Source of the DNA: Limnochordaceae bacterium
GTDB lineage: Bacteria; Bacillota; Limnochordia; Limnochordales; DUMU01
Reading direction: 5' to 3'
NCBI GenBank assembly: GCA_014896305.1
Contig: JADBKQ010000006.1
Span: forward strand, 142,850-176,836
DNA: 33,987 nucleotides
Positions 8,433-17,351 of the stretch are shown here, piece after piece. The position numbers and the translations under genes were made by a program. Every line of letters starts with the position of its first letter. The stretch's first letter is position 1. Under the pieces are notes generated by a model. The model was not told the DNA's origin. It saw nothing but the letters and a program-made list of their open reading frames with translations, and did not search any database.

Positions 8433-8460
8433 AGCCACTCAAAGCCACTCAGAGTCAGTC
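8433..8460 (+). repeat. Short 10-base tandem repeat in the ribBA-ribH gap
   Basis: AGCCACTCA occurs at 8433-8441 and 8443-8451, followed by a third diverged unit (GAGTCAGTCA). The role, if any, is unknown; it lies in the 100-base spacer before ribH. Confidence 0.5.
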
Positions 8461-8499
8461 AGGCCACGAGAGTCACCAGGTAGGAAGGAAGCTGGACGA

Positions 8500-8967
8500 A
8501 TGCCAAACACATATGAAGGCCAACTTTTGGGCATGGGATTGCGGTTTGGAATTGTGGTCAGCCGGTTCAATGAGTTTTTGTCAGCCAAATTGGTGGATGG
8601 TGCCCTCGATGCCCTTGGTCGGCATGGGGTGCGACCGGACGACATCGACATCGTTTGGGTGCCGGGAGCGTTCGAAATCCCGTTGCTCGCCAAAAAGCTG
8701 GCGGAATCACATCGCTACGACGCGGTGATCTGCCTGGGCACGGTCATTCGCGGCGCTACTCCCCACTTTGAGTATGTGGCGGCCGAGGTTTCCAAGGGGA
8801 TCGCTCAGGTAGGGCTGGGCAGCGGCGTTCCCGTTCTCTTTGGCATAATCACTTCCGACACGATCGAGCAAGCCGTGGAACGGGCCGGCACCAAGATGGG
8901 CAACAAGGGATGGGACGCCGCTTTGGCCGCCCTTGAGATGGCGAACCTGATCAAGACCTTGCCCTGA
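8500..8967 (+). CDS. ribH: 6,7-dimethyl-8-ribityllumazine synthase
   Basis: Lumazine synthase condenses the RibD-pathway pyrimidine with DHBP from RibBA, giving the substrate of RibE. At 155 residues it has the normal length. Recognisable stretches are GIVVSRFNE at the N-terminus, [10 protein letters not shown], the [16 protein letters not shown] loop with its conserved His, and [17 protein letters not shown], followed by [21 protein letters not shown] at 8482-8490 is nine bases before the ATG. It is the last gene of the operon; the stop codon is only three bases from the end of the convergent BON-domain gene, with no visible terminator between them. Confidence 0.97.
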   Translation: MPNTYEGQLLGMGLRFGIVVSRFNEFLSAKLVDGALDALGRHGVRPDDIDIVWVPGAFEIPLLAKKLAESHRYDAVICLGTVIRGATPHFEYVAAEVSKGIAQVGLGSGVPVLFGIITSDTIEQAVERAGTKMGNKGWDAALAALEMANLIKTLP

Positions 8968-8970
8968 GCC

Positions 8971-9936
8971 TTACTTCCGGCTGCTTGAGTGCGGGCGCGC
9001 GGGACCCCGGGTGGCGCGGGTCTGGTTGGGCGGCAGGCCGCCGAGACGCAGACCGGACCCATCCACCCGGGCAACTCCTTCCACGTTGGCTGCAATTTCG
9101 ACTGCGGCTTCGTAAGCGGCCTCATCCTTTACCCAACCCCGCAGCTGAATCGTGCTGTCCCGGGAGTGCACCTCAATGTACTGGGGGTCGACCCCGCGGG
9201 TGGTTGCGCCTGCCAGCGCTGCTTCGATCCGGTTGACCAGCGTGGCATCGTCGGTCTGCGCTTGATCGTCCAACACGACGTGGGAGACGAGGTCACGAAC
9301 TCCACGCGCCCGTGCAGCTGCCTCCGTCGCTGCACGCACCATTCCCTCGTGCGGGGCCCTTCCTTCCAGGTGAACTACGCCCCCTTCCACCCGTGCTCCA
9401 ATCAGCCGCTGGTCCACTCGCGGGTCAGCGGCCAACTCTTCGGCCACTTCCATCGCAATGTCCTCATCGTCGATCTTCCCGTCCGTGGATATAGAGAGTG
9501 CGTTCTCTACTGCCACGACGCCAGGAGTCTCCTGGGCCAGTTTGCGAGCCCGTTCCTTGTCTGCGAGAACATCGACCACGCCCTGCAGGGTCACCACACC
9601 GTCCTGGAGGGAGACCTTGATACCGTACGGTCGCAGGCCTGGATCATGTTGTAGCCGGTCGGCCACGGCCGCAGCCAGACGGTCGTCATCGCGTTCACTA
9701 GCGGTCGCTGCCCTGGCCCCCCGGTCGGAGCGCGCAGCTGTGACTGGGGCAGGAGGACGACTCTCCTGCTTAGATCGGTCGGTACCAGACTCTGGCGACA
9801 GCTGGGAGCGGGGGGCGCCTGGGCGCCGGTACAGATCGCTCACGGCAATCCTCCTTGGGGCTTTTGATTTCGTGGGGTCGCGGCTCAATCCATCGTATGT
9901 GCCGATCGTCTCGTCCATATACGCTTTGGCCGCCAT
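8971..9936 (-). CDS. Triple BON-domain protein
   Basis: This 321-residue protein holds three BON modules in a row, at about residues 84-150, 155-225 and 232-300. Each shows the family pattern of a short helix, then (V/I).L..G.V.L.G.V, a second helix and VR.V.N or VARV near the end. A basic, low-complexity region of about 80 residues comes first. There is no signal peptide, lipobox or membrane segment, so it should be cytoplasmic, unlike the well-known periplasmic OsmY. BON domains are thought to bind phospholipid or other ligands and are often stress related; no specific role can be given. GAGGAA lies about four bases before the ATG. It runs convergent to ribH and divergent from the Sir2 gene. 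Confidence 0.85.
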   Translation of the reverse strand: MAAKAYMDETIGTYDGLSRDPTKSKAPRRIAVSDLYRRPGAPRSQLSPESGTDRSKQESRPPAPVTAARSDRGARAATASERDDDRLAAAVADRLQHDPGLRPYGIKVSLQDGVVTLQGVVDVLADKERARKLAQETPGVVAVENALSISTDGKIDDEDIAMEVAEELAADPRVDQRLIGARVEGGVVHLEGRAPHEGMVRAATEAAARARGVRDLVSHVVLDDQAQTDDATLVNRIEAALAGATTRGVDPQYIEVHSRDSTIQLRGWVKDEAAYEAAVEIAANVEGVARVDGSGLRLGGLPPNQTRATRGPARPHSSSRK

Positions 9937-10122
9937 TCCGTTCCTCGTCGGGGGCGGCTGGTCGTTGTAGGGGAGCGTCCAACCTGTGTCCTGCTCCTGC
10001 TATCCAGTAATTACAAACCTTAATGAGGAATTTGATCCAACAAGTGGAGGGATGTTGGGGTATGCTAATAATGATGCGACGGCCGTCCGACACGCAGTTT
10101 CGACAAAGGGAGGTGGCACGCA

Positions 10123-10992
10123 TTGGTCGTGGAAGTCCGCGATCTGCAGGAACGAAACCAGATCGCCGCGCAAATTGCCCGCCTGCTGCTGGAACTCCGG
10201 CAAGCAGGAGGGAGGGTACTCGCCTTCACGGGTGCCGGGATCAGTACGGCCTCCGGCATTCCAGATTTCCGTTCTCCGGGGACGGGCTTGTGGGAGCGGG
10301 TGGATCCGGAGCAGGCGATGTCCTGGGACAGCTTTCGGCAGGACCCGGTTCACTTCTATCAAGTGGGCTTGACGACATGGCTTCCCCCGTTGTGGCGGGC
10401 ACAGCCGAACCCGGCCCACAAGGCTTTGGCGCAACTGGAAAGGGCGGGCCTTCTAACCGGAGTGATCACGCAAAACATCGACGGATTACATCAGATGGCC
10501 GGCTCCCGCCGCGTCTGGGAGATTCATGGTAGTGTGCGAACCGCTAGCTGCCCGACCTGCGGGCGGCGGGTGCCCTTGCTCGTGCCCCACGCCTGGCTGG
10601 CCGAGAAAGCCCGTCATGCCGCCCCTGATGCACTGTCGCCCAGTTGGAGGTGGCCGGAGGGGTACCCCCCTCGTTGTCCTGACTGTGGAGTGGTGCTCAA
10701 ACCGGATGTGGTTCTTTTCGGTGAACCGCTGCCGGCCAGCTTCGAGCAAGCCTGGGACGAAACCGCCCGCTGCACCCTGATGATCGTGATCGGCAGCAGC
10801 CTGGAGGTGGCCCCCGCCGCCTACCTTCCCGAGCGGGTGGGGCGGTTGATCATCAACAATCTGCAGCCGACCGCCTGCGATGAGCGGGCCGAGTGGGTTG
10901 TCCGCACGCCGGCTGCCGAGATCTGGCCCGCCGTTGTCGACGCACTCACCGAGGCTAACCCTGCCTTCGCGCTGCCGCCATCGGCGTGGTAG
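10123..10992 (+). CDS. Sir2-family NAD-dependent protein deacylase (sirtuin)
   Basis: Sirtuins remove acetyl or other acyl groups from lysines, consuming NAD. All hallmark motifs are present: GAGIST (38-42), GIPDFRS (45-51), TQNIDGLH (116-123), the catalytic His135 in EIHGS, VVLFGE and GSSLEVAPA. The zinc site is CPTC (143-146) and CPDC (185-188), separated by 38 residues, clearly longer than the roughly 20 of the Thermotoga enzyme. A TTG at 10123 is taken as start because GGGAGGTGG (10108-10116) lies six bases upstream; a GTG two codons later is the alternative. The upstream region (about 10005-10075) is AT-rich and probably holds the promoter, but hexamers are not clear. The methyltransferase gene begins 94 bases downstream. 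Confidence 0.95.
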   Translation: MVVEVRDLQERNQIAAQIARLLLELRQAGGRVLAFTGAGISTASGIPDFRSPGTGLWERVDPEQAMSWDSFRQDPVHFYQVGLTTWLPPLWRAQPNPAHKALAQLERAGLLTGVITQNIDGLHQMAGSRRVWEIHGSVRTASCPTCGRRVPLLVPHAWLAEKARHAAPDALSPSWRWPEGYPPRCPDCGVVLKPDVVLFGEPLPASFEQAWDETARCTLMIVIGSSLEVAPAAYLPERVGRLIINNLQPTACDERAEWVVRTPAAEIWPAVVDALTEANPAFALPPSAW

Positions 10993-11086
10993 CATACTGT
11001 TACTGTCGCCGATGCCGCCGCCGAGGCGCGCCGGTGTGGTGCGCAGGCCCTGGCCGGTACGGCACGGAAGGCGGGGACTATTCCTG

Positions 11087-12811
11087 ATGAACGTTGAGCA
11101 ACTCCCAGGATCTTACACAGGCGGTAGGCCCGCTCACGTTGCTTCCCAGCCGATATTCGAGCCTGGGCAGCAGGTGACAGCGACTATTCTGGCGGTTGGA
11201 CCTGGTGGGGTGGGTGTAGCCTACCTGGAATCGGTGGCGCTGGGGTTGGAAGTGGAGAAGGTCCTGCCGGGCGAAAAGGTGCAGGCGGAGATCCTCTGGC
11301 TGCGCCCCTTGCGCGGCCCGTACCGGCGTACCTGGCAAGCCTGGCAGCAACGGGTGCCGGCGTTGGCGGCTGTGGCCACGCCTGGCTGGTTTGGGCGGGC
11401 ACAGGCAGTTGGCGTCCTTGAGCCGGTGCAGGCCCGGCAAAGCCCAGCCTGCCCCCACTTTGGGGCGTGCGGGGGCTGCTCCTGGCAGCACGCGCGGTAC
11501 GAGGTTCAACTGGAGCGCAAGCGCCAGACCGTCATTGCTGCTCTTGGACGCGTGGTGGGGAAAGCCTCGCCGCCTGCTCCTGGACAGACCGCCAGCGGGG
11601 CAACTCAGACTCCCCTCGTCGACCTGAACCAGTTGGTCGAGCCAGTTATCCCCTCCCCTCGCCAGTGGGGCTATCGCAACAAGCTGGAGTTCACGTTCGA
11701 TGCCCAGGCGAACCTGGGCTTTCATACGCCCGGCCGCTATTGGGAGATCCTTCCTGCTCCCCAGTGCCGGATCGGCTCCGAGGAGATGGTGGCGGCCGCC
11801 CGCCTGGTGAGCGGCTGGGCGAAGGAGAAGGGGCTGCCCGGCTACGACCAGCGCAACAGCACAGGCTTCTTGCGCCACCTGGTGGTGCGGCAAGCCCAAG
11901 CCACCGGTGAACTGATGGTCGCCCTTGAAACCTTTCCCCCGCCTCCGCCAACTCCTCAGCCCCCGGCTCAATCGCCCGAGCCTGCTGGCGAGCTTCTGCC
12001 ACAGTCACCCGAGTCTGCTAGCGGGCCTTCGTCGGCACCGCCCCAGCTTGCTTCGCTGCCCGAGTTGCCGGACAGCCCTGCTGCCTTTCCTTATGCTGGT
12101 GAACTGGTTGCCCGGCTCAAGGCGGCGCTACCCCATTTGACCAGCGTGTTGTGGTTGTGCAACCCTTCTCCCTCCGACGTGGTGAAGGTGGAGAACGGGC
12201 GGTTACTCGTGCTCTACGGTCGGCCCTACATCGAGGAGAAACTGGCCGGTCTCACGTTTCGTATCGAGCTGCCCACGTTCTTTCAGACCAACACCGCTCA
12301 GGCGGAGACCCTGGTCCGCTTGGCCCGGGAAGCGGCCGCCCCCAACCCTTCCGACCTTCTCTTTGACTTGTACTGCGGAGTGGGGACATTCTCGTTGCCT
12401 CTGGCGTCTGCGTGCCGCCAGGTCGTGGGCATCGAAATCGTCGCTGCGGCGGTTGCGGCGGCTCAGGCCAATGCCGAACGGAACGGGGTGGGCAACGCCG
12501 CCTTCCTGGCCGGCGACACCCGCAGGGTGTGGGATCAGGCCGTGGCTACCTTTGGTGGACCAGATGTCGTACTGCTCGATCCGCCCCGCTCTGGGGCGGG
12601 GGGGAAGGTCATCCGGCGCATTGGCCGCACCAGTCCCCGGCGGGTGGTCTACGTCTCTTGTAACCCGCAGACCCTGGCGGACGACTTGGCGGAGCTTCTG
12701 CCGTTTGGTTACCGGCTGGCCCGGGTGCAACCGGTCGACCTGTTTCCCCATACGGACCACGTCGAAACCGTGGCCATGCTGGAACGAACGGGCCAGGGAG
12801 GGAAAGAGTAG
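11087..12811 (+). CDS. rlmCD: 23S rRNA m5U methyltransferase, RlmD/RlmCD (TrmA-RumA) family
   Basis: The enzyme would use S-adenosylmethionine to methylate uridines in 23S rRNA. Domain order is a TRAM module (about residues 27-75), an iron-sulfur site with CPHFGACGGC (Cys122, 128, 131) plus a later Cys near 228, and a C-terminal Rossmann methyltransferase domain with DLYCGVGTFSLPLA, DPPRSG and the nucleophile in VYVSCNPQTL. The ATG at 11087 is chosen because GGAAGGCGGGG sits ten bases upstream and the protein then begins just before the TRAM module. An insertion of about 50 residues rich in Pro, Ser and Glu (coded around 11938-12090) separates the two halves and is not typical. In Bacillota one such enzyme often handles two sites (RlmCD); which site is modified here cannot be told. 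The family assignment is firm. Confidence 0.9.
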   Translation: MNVEQLPGSYTGGRPAHVASQPIFEPGQQVTATILAVGPGGVGVAYLESVALGLEVEKVLPGEKVQAEILWLRPLRGPYRRTWQAWQQRVPALAAVATPGWFGRAQAVGVLEPVQARQSPACPHFGACGGCSWQHARYEVQLERKRQTVIAALGRVVGKASPPAPGQTASGATQTPLVDLNQLVEPVIPSPRQWGYRNKLEFTFDAQANLGFHTPGRYWEILPAPQCRIGSEEMVAAARLVSGWAKEKGLPGYDQRNSTGFLRHLVVRQAQATGELMVALETFPPPPPTPQPPAQSPEPAGELLPQSPESASGPSSAPPQLASLPELPDSPAAFPYAGELVARLKAALPHLTSVLWLCNPSPSDVVKVENGRLLVLYGRPYIEEKLAGLTFRIELPTFFQTNTAQAETLVRLAREAAAPNPSDLLFDLYCGVGTFSLPLASACRQVVGIEIVAAAVAAAQANAERNGVGNAAFLAGDTRRVWDQAVATFGGPDVVLLDPPRSGAGGKVIRRIGRTSPRRVVYVSCNPQTLADDLAELLPFGYRLARVQPVDLFPHTDHVETVAMLERTGQGGKE

Positions 12812-12899
12812 CTCTGGTGGAAGTATCTTTCGAATCCCGGCGTGACGTCAGGGGAGACCTGCGATCCGGACCAACCATTCGTGCGAGGTGATGGAAAGG

Positions 12900-14153
12900 G
12901 TGCGGTATCAAAACGGCAAAGGGGTCCGTCCAGCGGGGGTCAGGGTTGGACTGATCGGGGCGCTTCTCCTGGTCGCGGCCGGGCTAGTTCTGGGGACGGC
13001 ACGGTGGGGAAATACCTTGAGGGTGCCAGGCGCGACTGCCGCCTCGCCTTCATCAGCAGCTACGCCGGCGGTGCGCGCCGGGGCGACCGTCGCTTTCCTG
13101 GATGTTGGCGAGGGTGAGGCGGTCTTCATCCGCAGCCCTGAGGGGCAGACCCTGCTGGTGGACGGCGGCGAGCAGGAGGCCGGACCACAGGTCGTCTTGC
13201 CGTACCTTCGCAAACAAGGGGTCTCTCGCTTGGACGTGGTGGTAGCGACCCACCCCCACTCGGACCACATCGGGGGTCTTCTGGCCGTGCTCGAACAGAT
13301 GCCGGTGGGGCGGGTGCTGGCCGACGGCCAAATCCATACCTCTTACACCTACGAGCAATTTCTGCGGCTCATCGAGCAGAAGCGAATCCCATTTCAACTG
13401 GCCCGGCGGGGAGAGCAGTGGCGTCTGGGCTCCTGGACGGTCACTGTCCTTCACCCGAGTGAACCCCTGCTTCCTGCTGGTCTCAACAGCAACTCAGTGG
13501 TACTGCGCCTTACCTATGGCCAGGTCTCTGTCTTGTTGACGGGCGATCTGGACGACGCCGGCGAGGAGCGTTTGCTGGCGGAGAGGGGGACAGAGACAAC
13601 GAAGGCGACTCCCTCTGGGAACAGCCGGAAGACGGCAGGCAGCTCGGACTCGCCGGCAGCTGAGGTTGCGGATGTGCGGGCCACAGTTTTACAGGTTCCC
13701 CATCATGGCAGCAGGGGCAGCACATCCTCTGCTTTCCTCGCCCATGTGTCACCGTCGATCGCAGTGATCCAGGTGGGGGCGGACAACCCCTACGGTCACC
13801 CGCATTCCGAGGTATTGCACCGGCTGGCTGCCATGAAGGGTTTGCGGGTCTTTCGCACGGACCTTCAGGGTACCATTACCATCCGGACGGACGGCGAGCA
13901 CGTGGAAGTGGAGACCGAGCGGGCGGGTACGGGCGTACAAGCTCCCCCAGCTGCGGCGAAAGTCAACCTCAACACAGCTACTCAGGCTGAACTGGAAGCG
14001 GTGCCGGGAATCGGCCCAGTCCTGGCTCAGCGGATCATTGCATACCGGGCGAACCGGCCGTTCACGAAGGTGGAAGACCTGTTGGCGATCAAAGGCATCG
14101 GCCCCAAAACGCTGGACAAGCTACGGCCCTACGTCACGGTAGATGGGACATAG
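12900..14153 (+). CDS. ComEC-type metallo-beta-lactamase protein with C-terminal helix-hairpin-helix module
   Basis: The GTG at 12900 is preferred: GAGGTGAT (12885-12892) is an eight-base match to the 16S anti-Shine-Dalgarno, seven bases upstream; GTG 12888 and ATG 12891 overlap that site. A single hydrophobic segment (about residues 14-33) anchors or exports the protein. The metallo-beta-lactamase domain follows with FLDVGEGEA, the metal motif HPHSDHIGG, TGDLDD and VPHHGSRGST, the arrangement of the ComEC C-terminal domain. A ComEA-like DNA-binding (HhH)2 module closes it: KVNLNTATQAELEAVPGIG and GIGPKTLDKLRPYV. It lacks the multi-pass ComEC channel domain. An extracellular nuclease or phosphodiesterase acting on DNA is inferred. 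The DUF3006-like gene 66 bases downstream is its usual neighbour. Confidence 0.88.
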   Translation: MRYQNGKGVRPAGVRVGLIGALLLVAAGLVLGTARWGNTLRVPGATAASPSSAATPAVRAGATVAFLDVGEGEAVFIRSPEGQTLLVDGGEQEAGPQVVLPYLRKQGVSRLDVVVATHPHSDHIGGLLAVLEQMPVGRVLADGQIHTSYTYEQFLRLIEQKRIPFQLARRGEQWRLGSWTVTVLHPSEPLLPAGLNSNSVVLRLTYGQVSVLLTGDLDDAGEERLLAERGTETTKATPSGNSRKTAGSSDSPAAEVADVRATVLQVPHHGSRGSTSSAFLAHVSPSIAVIQVGADNPYGHPHSEVLHRLAAMKGLRVFRTDLQGTITIRTDGEHVEVETERAGTGVQAPPAAAKVNLNTATQAELEAVPGIGPVLAQRIIAYRANRPFTKVEDLLAIKGIGPKTLDKLRPYVTVDGT

Positions 14154-14219
14154 GCATCAGAGGGAGACGTCTGTCACTAAGTATGAGGCACCGCACTGCG
14201 GAGAAAGGGAGGGTCAACC

Positions 14220-14585
14220 ATGGGAGGCGACGGCCACGCCGAACCCTTGGCGACCAGCTTTGAAGTGACAGTGGATCGGGGCGAGGGCGACCAGGTGATC
14301 TTGTTGGTCCGCAGGGAGGGAGAGGCGACCCGTATCGCCTTCCCTCGTCGCCTTCTCCCGGCGGGGACACATGAAGGAAGCGTCTTACGGGTCACCATTG
14401 AAGATCGGCCGGACGAAGAGGCGGCGGCCCGCGCCCGGGTCGAACGGCTGCTCGACCGCCTGCTGCAAGCAAACCGGAGCGGAACTGCCGGGCCCTCGAG
14501 CTCGCCAGCGGGCGGGCCGGACAAGCCGGCAGGTAGGCCAGATGAGCCAGCAGGCGGGCTGCCGGATAGCGGGTTGCCGGAGTGA
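14220..14585 (+). CDS. DUF3006-like small protein
   Basis: The 121-residue product begins with a compact domain of about 75 residues: F.VTVDRGEGDQVILLV, then FPRRLLPAGTHEGSVLRV and a Glu/Arg-rich helix. That is the DUF3006 pattern (a VDR.EG..A.L beta start, P...LP.G..EGD in the middle). The last 35 residues are a Pro/Gly/Asp-rich tail. GGGAGG lies six to seven bases before the ATG. Members of this family typically sit directly beside ComEC-type metallo-beta-lactamase genes, as here, so a shared process is likely, but no biochemical role is known. There is no signal peptide. The gene ends 33 bases from the convergent membrane-protein gene. Confidence 0.8.
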   Translation: MGGDGHAEPLATSFEVTVDRGEGDQVILLVRREGEATRIAFPRRLLPAGTHEGSVLRVTIEDRPDEEAAARARVERLLDRLLQANRSGTAGPSSSPAGGPDKPAGRPDEPAGGLPDSGLPE

Positions 14586-14618
14586 GCGAGCATCGTCCCT
14601 CCGTTGGGCCCAATTCGC

Positions 14619-15362
14619 CTAGCCCTCTGCGGACGGGGCGGGCCGAGTCGCCGGCGGCGGAGTCCCAGCGGCTGGTGGGTTGAGTGTCCTCTGCAGACGC
14701 TCCTGTAAACTTGCCCGAACTTGATCTTCCAGGGAAGGCAGCAATTCTACCACCAGAGGCTGGGTGGCGGGCCAGCGCCCCCCTTGCTGCCATTGGGCAG
14801 TAGCCAAGCTTGCCCAGGAGAGACCAAGCATCATCCCTTCGTAGACGGCAGGGGGCTGGGCTGAAGAGTCGGTGGATTTCCCTGTGAGGGGGCTGCGTAG
14901 AAGCGTGGCCGCCACCCAGAAGCGAGCAGGCAGCGGCGGAGGAATCTGGGTTTGTGCCACCCATAGCCCCTGGGCCTGGGGTGTGGCGGTTGCGGCCGTC
15001 GTGGATGGCTGGAGTGGCGCCGAGGCAACGGCCTGGTACAGGTAGCCGGCATACACCAGCCGCAGCCAGCCGTCCTCGACCTCGTCCACCGTGTAGGCAG
15101 CAGCCAACCATGGGGGGGAAGGAACTGCTGCAAACGTCATCCCGGACCTGCCATCCTTCCCCCCGAGTCCCCACCGCAGGCCAGCTCGTGGGGTCAGAAG
15201 TCCGAGGGCGACGACGGCGAAAAAGAGCAAGGCCATCCCGTAAAGGCGGGCTGGGGTCCAGCGGGATAATACTGGACAAAGGCGGGCCAGCGCCCGGCGG
15301 GGTGGCAAAAGACGGGAGCGGGTGCGAGGGCCGGCCAACGGTGCAGAGCCAGGCACGATCAT
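14619..15362 (-). CDS. Membrane-anchored protein of unknown function
   Basis: The product (247 residues) has a basic N-terminus, one hydrophobic segment at about residues 41-60 (YGMALLFFAVVALGLLT) and a soluble part of about 180 residues, so it is likely anchored with its bulk outside the cell. The outer part contains VDEVEDGWLRLVYAGYLYQ and ends in a Pro/Ala-rich tail. No family is recognised. GGAGG lies only two bases before the ATG at 15362 but eight before an in-frame GTG at 15356, which may be the true start. It is 300 bases downstream of the MFS gene on the same strand and convergent with the DUF3006-like gene. Its base composition matches the neighbours. A real gene is likely but not certain. 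Confidence 0.6.
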   Translation of the reverse strand: MIVPGSAPLAGPRTRSRLLPPRRALARLCPVLSRWTPARLYGMALLFFAVVALGLLTPRAGLRWGLGGKDGRSGMTFAAVPSPPWLAAAYTVDEVEDGWLRLVYAGYLYQAVASAPLQPSTTAATATPQAQGLWVAQTQIPPPLPARFWVAATLLRSPLTGKSTDSSAQPPAVYEGMMLGLSWASLATAQWQQGGRWPATQPLVVELLPSLEDQVRASLQERLQRTLNPPAAGTPPPATRPAPSAEG

Positions 15363-15662
15363 CGCCTCCCGGTTCTAGGGAAGTGTCTAGTCGATAGGCT
15401 GCTCCAAGGGCGGCCGAGACAATGCGGGCGTGGGCCGCGACTCTTCCGTCATTCCTGATGGGATAGTTCGGGAGGTCTCTGGTTTCTCCTGCCAGTTTAA
15501 AACAGAAATGGGCGAACCATCCTCGGGTTCGGCCGTCCAACGAGAAGCAGAGCTACCGTGCGGTGGGGGCTCTCAGGACTTCCCCAGCCGGTGGGCGGGT
15601 CTGTGAATGCGTCCAGTGCATTGCTCAGGCGCTCACAGTTTGAGGGACGTTCCCGGGCAGCG
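15363..15662. other. Intergenic gap, 300 bases
   Basis: Between the MFS gene and the downstream membrane-protein gene on the minus strand. No gene, terminator or RNA motif was recognised. Confidence 0.45.
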
Positions 15663-17030
15663 TCAAGCGCATGCTTTGGCCTTCCGAGCCTCATGGGCCA
15701 GCATTGTGGCGAAGAAAACCAACGCAATGGCAGCGACCGCGCCCGCCCAGTCAAACAAGGGGGTTACCCGGCCCAGGCGCTGGTAGAGCTCGCCGGCCAA
15801 CAGAACTCCAACGCCTGGAGCAAGACCATTACTGACCGCAGCCAGGATAGACTGGCTGCTCGCCCGCCAACGGGGCTCCGTCACCTCGTTTACATAAGCG
15901 ACGGAACCGACCCAAAAGCAGGCGAATGTGAAACCGTGGAGCAACTGGTTGGCGTAGATCATCCAGCCACTGATGTGAGCGTAGGCCGTCCAGCGGATTA
16001 CCGAAGCAACGAAGGAGATCAGGATGACCCGCCGGCTGCCCCAACGGCGCACCATTGCCGGAATGAGGTTCATCACGACCACTTCGCTGCCGATTCCCAG
16101 CGCCCAGGCGAGCCCGATCGCTCCCTCTGCAATTCCCCGTTCATCCAGGTAGATGGAGAAGAAATTGTAGTACACGACCGCACTCAACCGGGAGATGAAG
16201 AGAGCGATCAGGAGAAGAAGCACTGGACGTTGACCCAGGACATGTTTCCAGGCTGTGAGCAGCCCTACAGGCTTTGAGGGATCCGCCTCACCTGCTGAAG
16301 TCGGTTTGGCGGCCCCGTTGGAGTCAGCCGGCGGTGGCGGTGCGTTGGCGCGGCGAACCGCCACTGTGGGGGTTGTCCGATAGCGAGGCCAGGTAGAGGC
16401 TGCCAGGGTTGCAGCCGAGAGGGCGCCCACATAGACCCAAAGGAAGCTAGCAGGCCCCGCCTGTTGCAGGACACGGCCGGACAGGATCGCTCCTACGGCA
16501 AACCCCAGCGAGCCAAAGACCCGTACCCGGCTATAGTCGCCGCCGCTTCGTTCCAGCTGGTCCAGGGTGGCCGCGTCGGCGAGCGGCACGAGAGGGCTGT
16601 TGATCAGGGCGAACAGCAGCGTCACCAGCAGGATCGAAGCAAACTGCTGGACTCCAAAGTATGCAGAGAACACGAGCACACTGCCAACCAGGACGCTCAA
16701 CAGGGCAGAACGCTTGTTGGAGTGCAGATCGACCCATGCTCCCACAAAGGGCGGCACGACCAGGACCGCCAGGGGGGTGAGCGAAGCAAGCAGGCCCAAC
16801 TGGCTGCCGCTGAGGCCCAGCCGCTTGAAGTATAGGTTCATGAAGGGCTGATAGGTGCCCATCCCGATGAAATAGAGCAAATAGAACAGGCGGTACCGTC
16901 CCAATCCCAAGCTTGCGCGTGCTCCAGTGCCGGCCTGGGATGGAATGGCTGCTTCTACGCCTGGACACCCTCCGCAGGTTGCCTCCGATTGAACGGCTGC
17001 TTTCGCCGAGAGGTTGGGAGACGATGGCAA
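15663..17030 (-). CDS. MFS transporter (MFS_1-like)
   Basis: A twelve-helix major facilitator protein: the first helix is YLLYFIGMGTYQPFMNLYF, a loop GAWVDLHSNKRSA follows helix 2 (the usual D..G.(R)R position), and a Pro-rich cytoplasmic linker of about 45 residues separates the two six-helix halves. The start of helix 1 and the short loops resemble the MFS_1-like group that includes the phenylpropionate and nucleoside-type permeases; substrate is unknown. TTG 17030 is preferred because AGGTGATC precedes it at extended Shine-Dalgarno spacing; an in-frame TTG at 17051 would lie almost at the predicted transcription start. About 45 N-terminal residues before helix 1 are poorly conserved in look and Cys containing. 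It is divergent from parA. Confidence 0.9.
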   Translation of the reverse strand: MPSSPNLSAKAAVQSEATCGGCPGVEAAIPSQAGTGARASLGLGRYRLFYLLYFIGMGTYQPFMNLYFKRLGLSGSQLGLLASLTPLAVLVVPPFVGAWVDLHSNKRSALLSVLVGSVLVFSAYFGVQQFASILLVTLLFALINSPLVPLADAATLDQLERSGGDYSRVRVFGSLGFAVGAILSGRVLQQAGPASFLWVYVGALSAATLAASTWPRYRTTPTVAVRRANAPPPPADSNGAAKPTSAGEADPSKPVGLLTAWKHVLGQRPVLLLLIALFISRLSAVVYYNFFSIYLDERGIAEGAIGLAWALGIGSEVVVMNLIPAMVRRWGSRRVILISFVASVIRWTAYAHISGWMIYANQLLHGFTFACFWVGSVAYVNEVTEPRWRASSQSILAAVSNGLAPGVGVLLAGELYQRLGRVTPLFDWAGAVAAIALVFFATMLAHEARKAKACA

Positions 17031-17051
17031 GCGATCACCTGCTTTACACAA

Positions 17052-17351
17052 CTAGACCCATCTTAGCTGGTGAACGGGGCGCAAGCAATGGGCTGTGTAC
17101 AATCTCGCTAGGGCCAGGGCTCGTCTGTGCCGAGGGGCCGAGAAAAGCGGGGGAACAAGCGAGGAAGCGAGGGAAGGATAAGGGGCTATCCTATCGAAGC
17201 CTTTCCCGGCGAGAGCAGGCTTTCCGCCAGGGGCGACTGGTCACCAGCTCGCAGAGGTGTGGGTTGAAGCGACAGAGGCGGTGGACTCTGGCGGATGAGC
17301 ATGGTTGCCCTCGTTGGAGGCCTGGATTGAAACTCGCCATTGGGGGCTAAC
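17052..17351. other. Divergent gap between the MFS gene and parA, 300 bases
   Basis: It contains the probable minus-strand MFS promoter (17060-17088). For parA no clear promoter was found, although TACAAT at 17098-17103 could be a -10 element. No RNA gene was recognised. Confidence 0.45.
17060..17088 (-). promoter_or_regulatory. Probable promoter of the MFS transporter gene
   Basis: On the minus strand, TTGCTT (17088-17083) and TAAGAT (17065-17060) are 17 bases apart, placing the transcription start near 17053, about 23 bases before the preferred TTG start. Confidence 0.5.

Noticed and set aside
14392-15540. A 382-codon minus-strand frame
   Set aside because: It overlaps both the DUF3006-like gene and the membrane-protein gene in another frame and lacks any domain or start signal.
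17324-17333. GGATTGAAAC, like the end of a CRISPR repeat
   Set aside because: It occurs once here, with no repeat-spacer periodicity and no cas genes.
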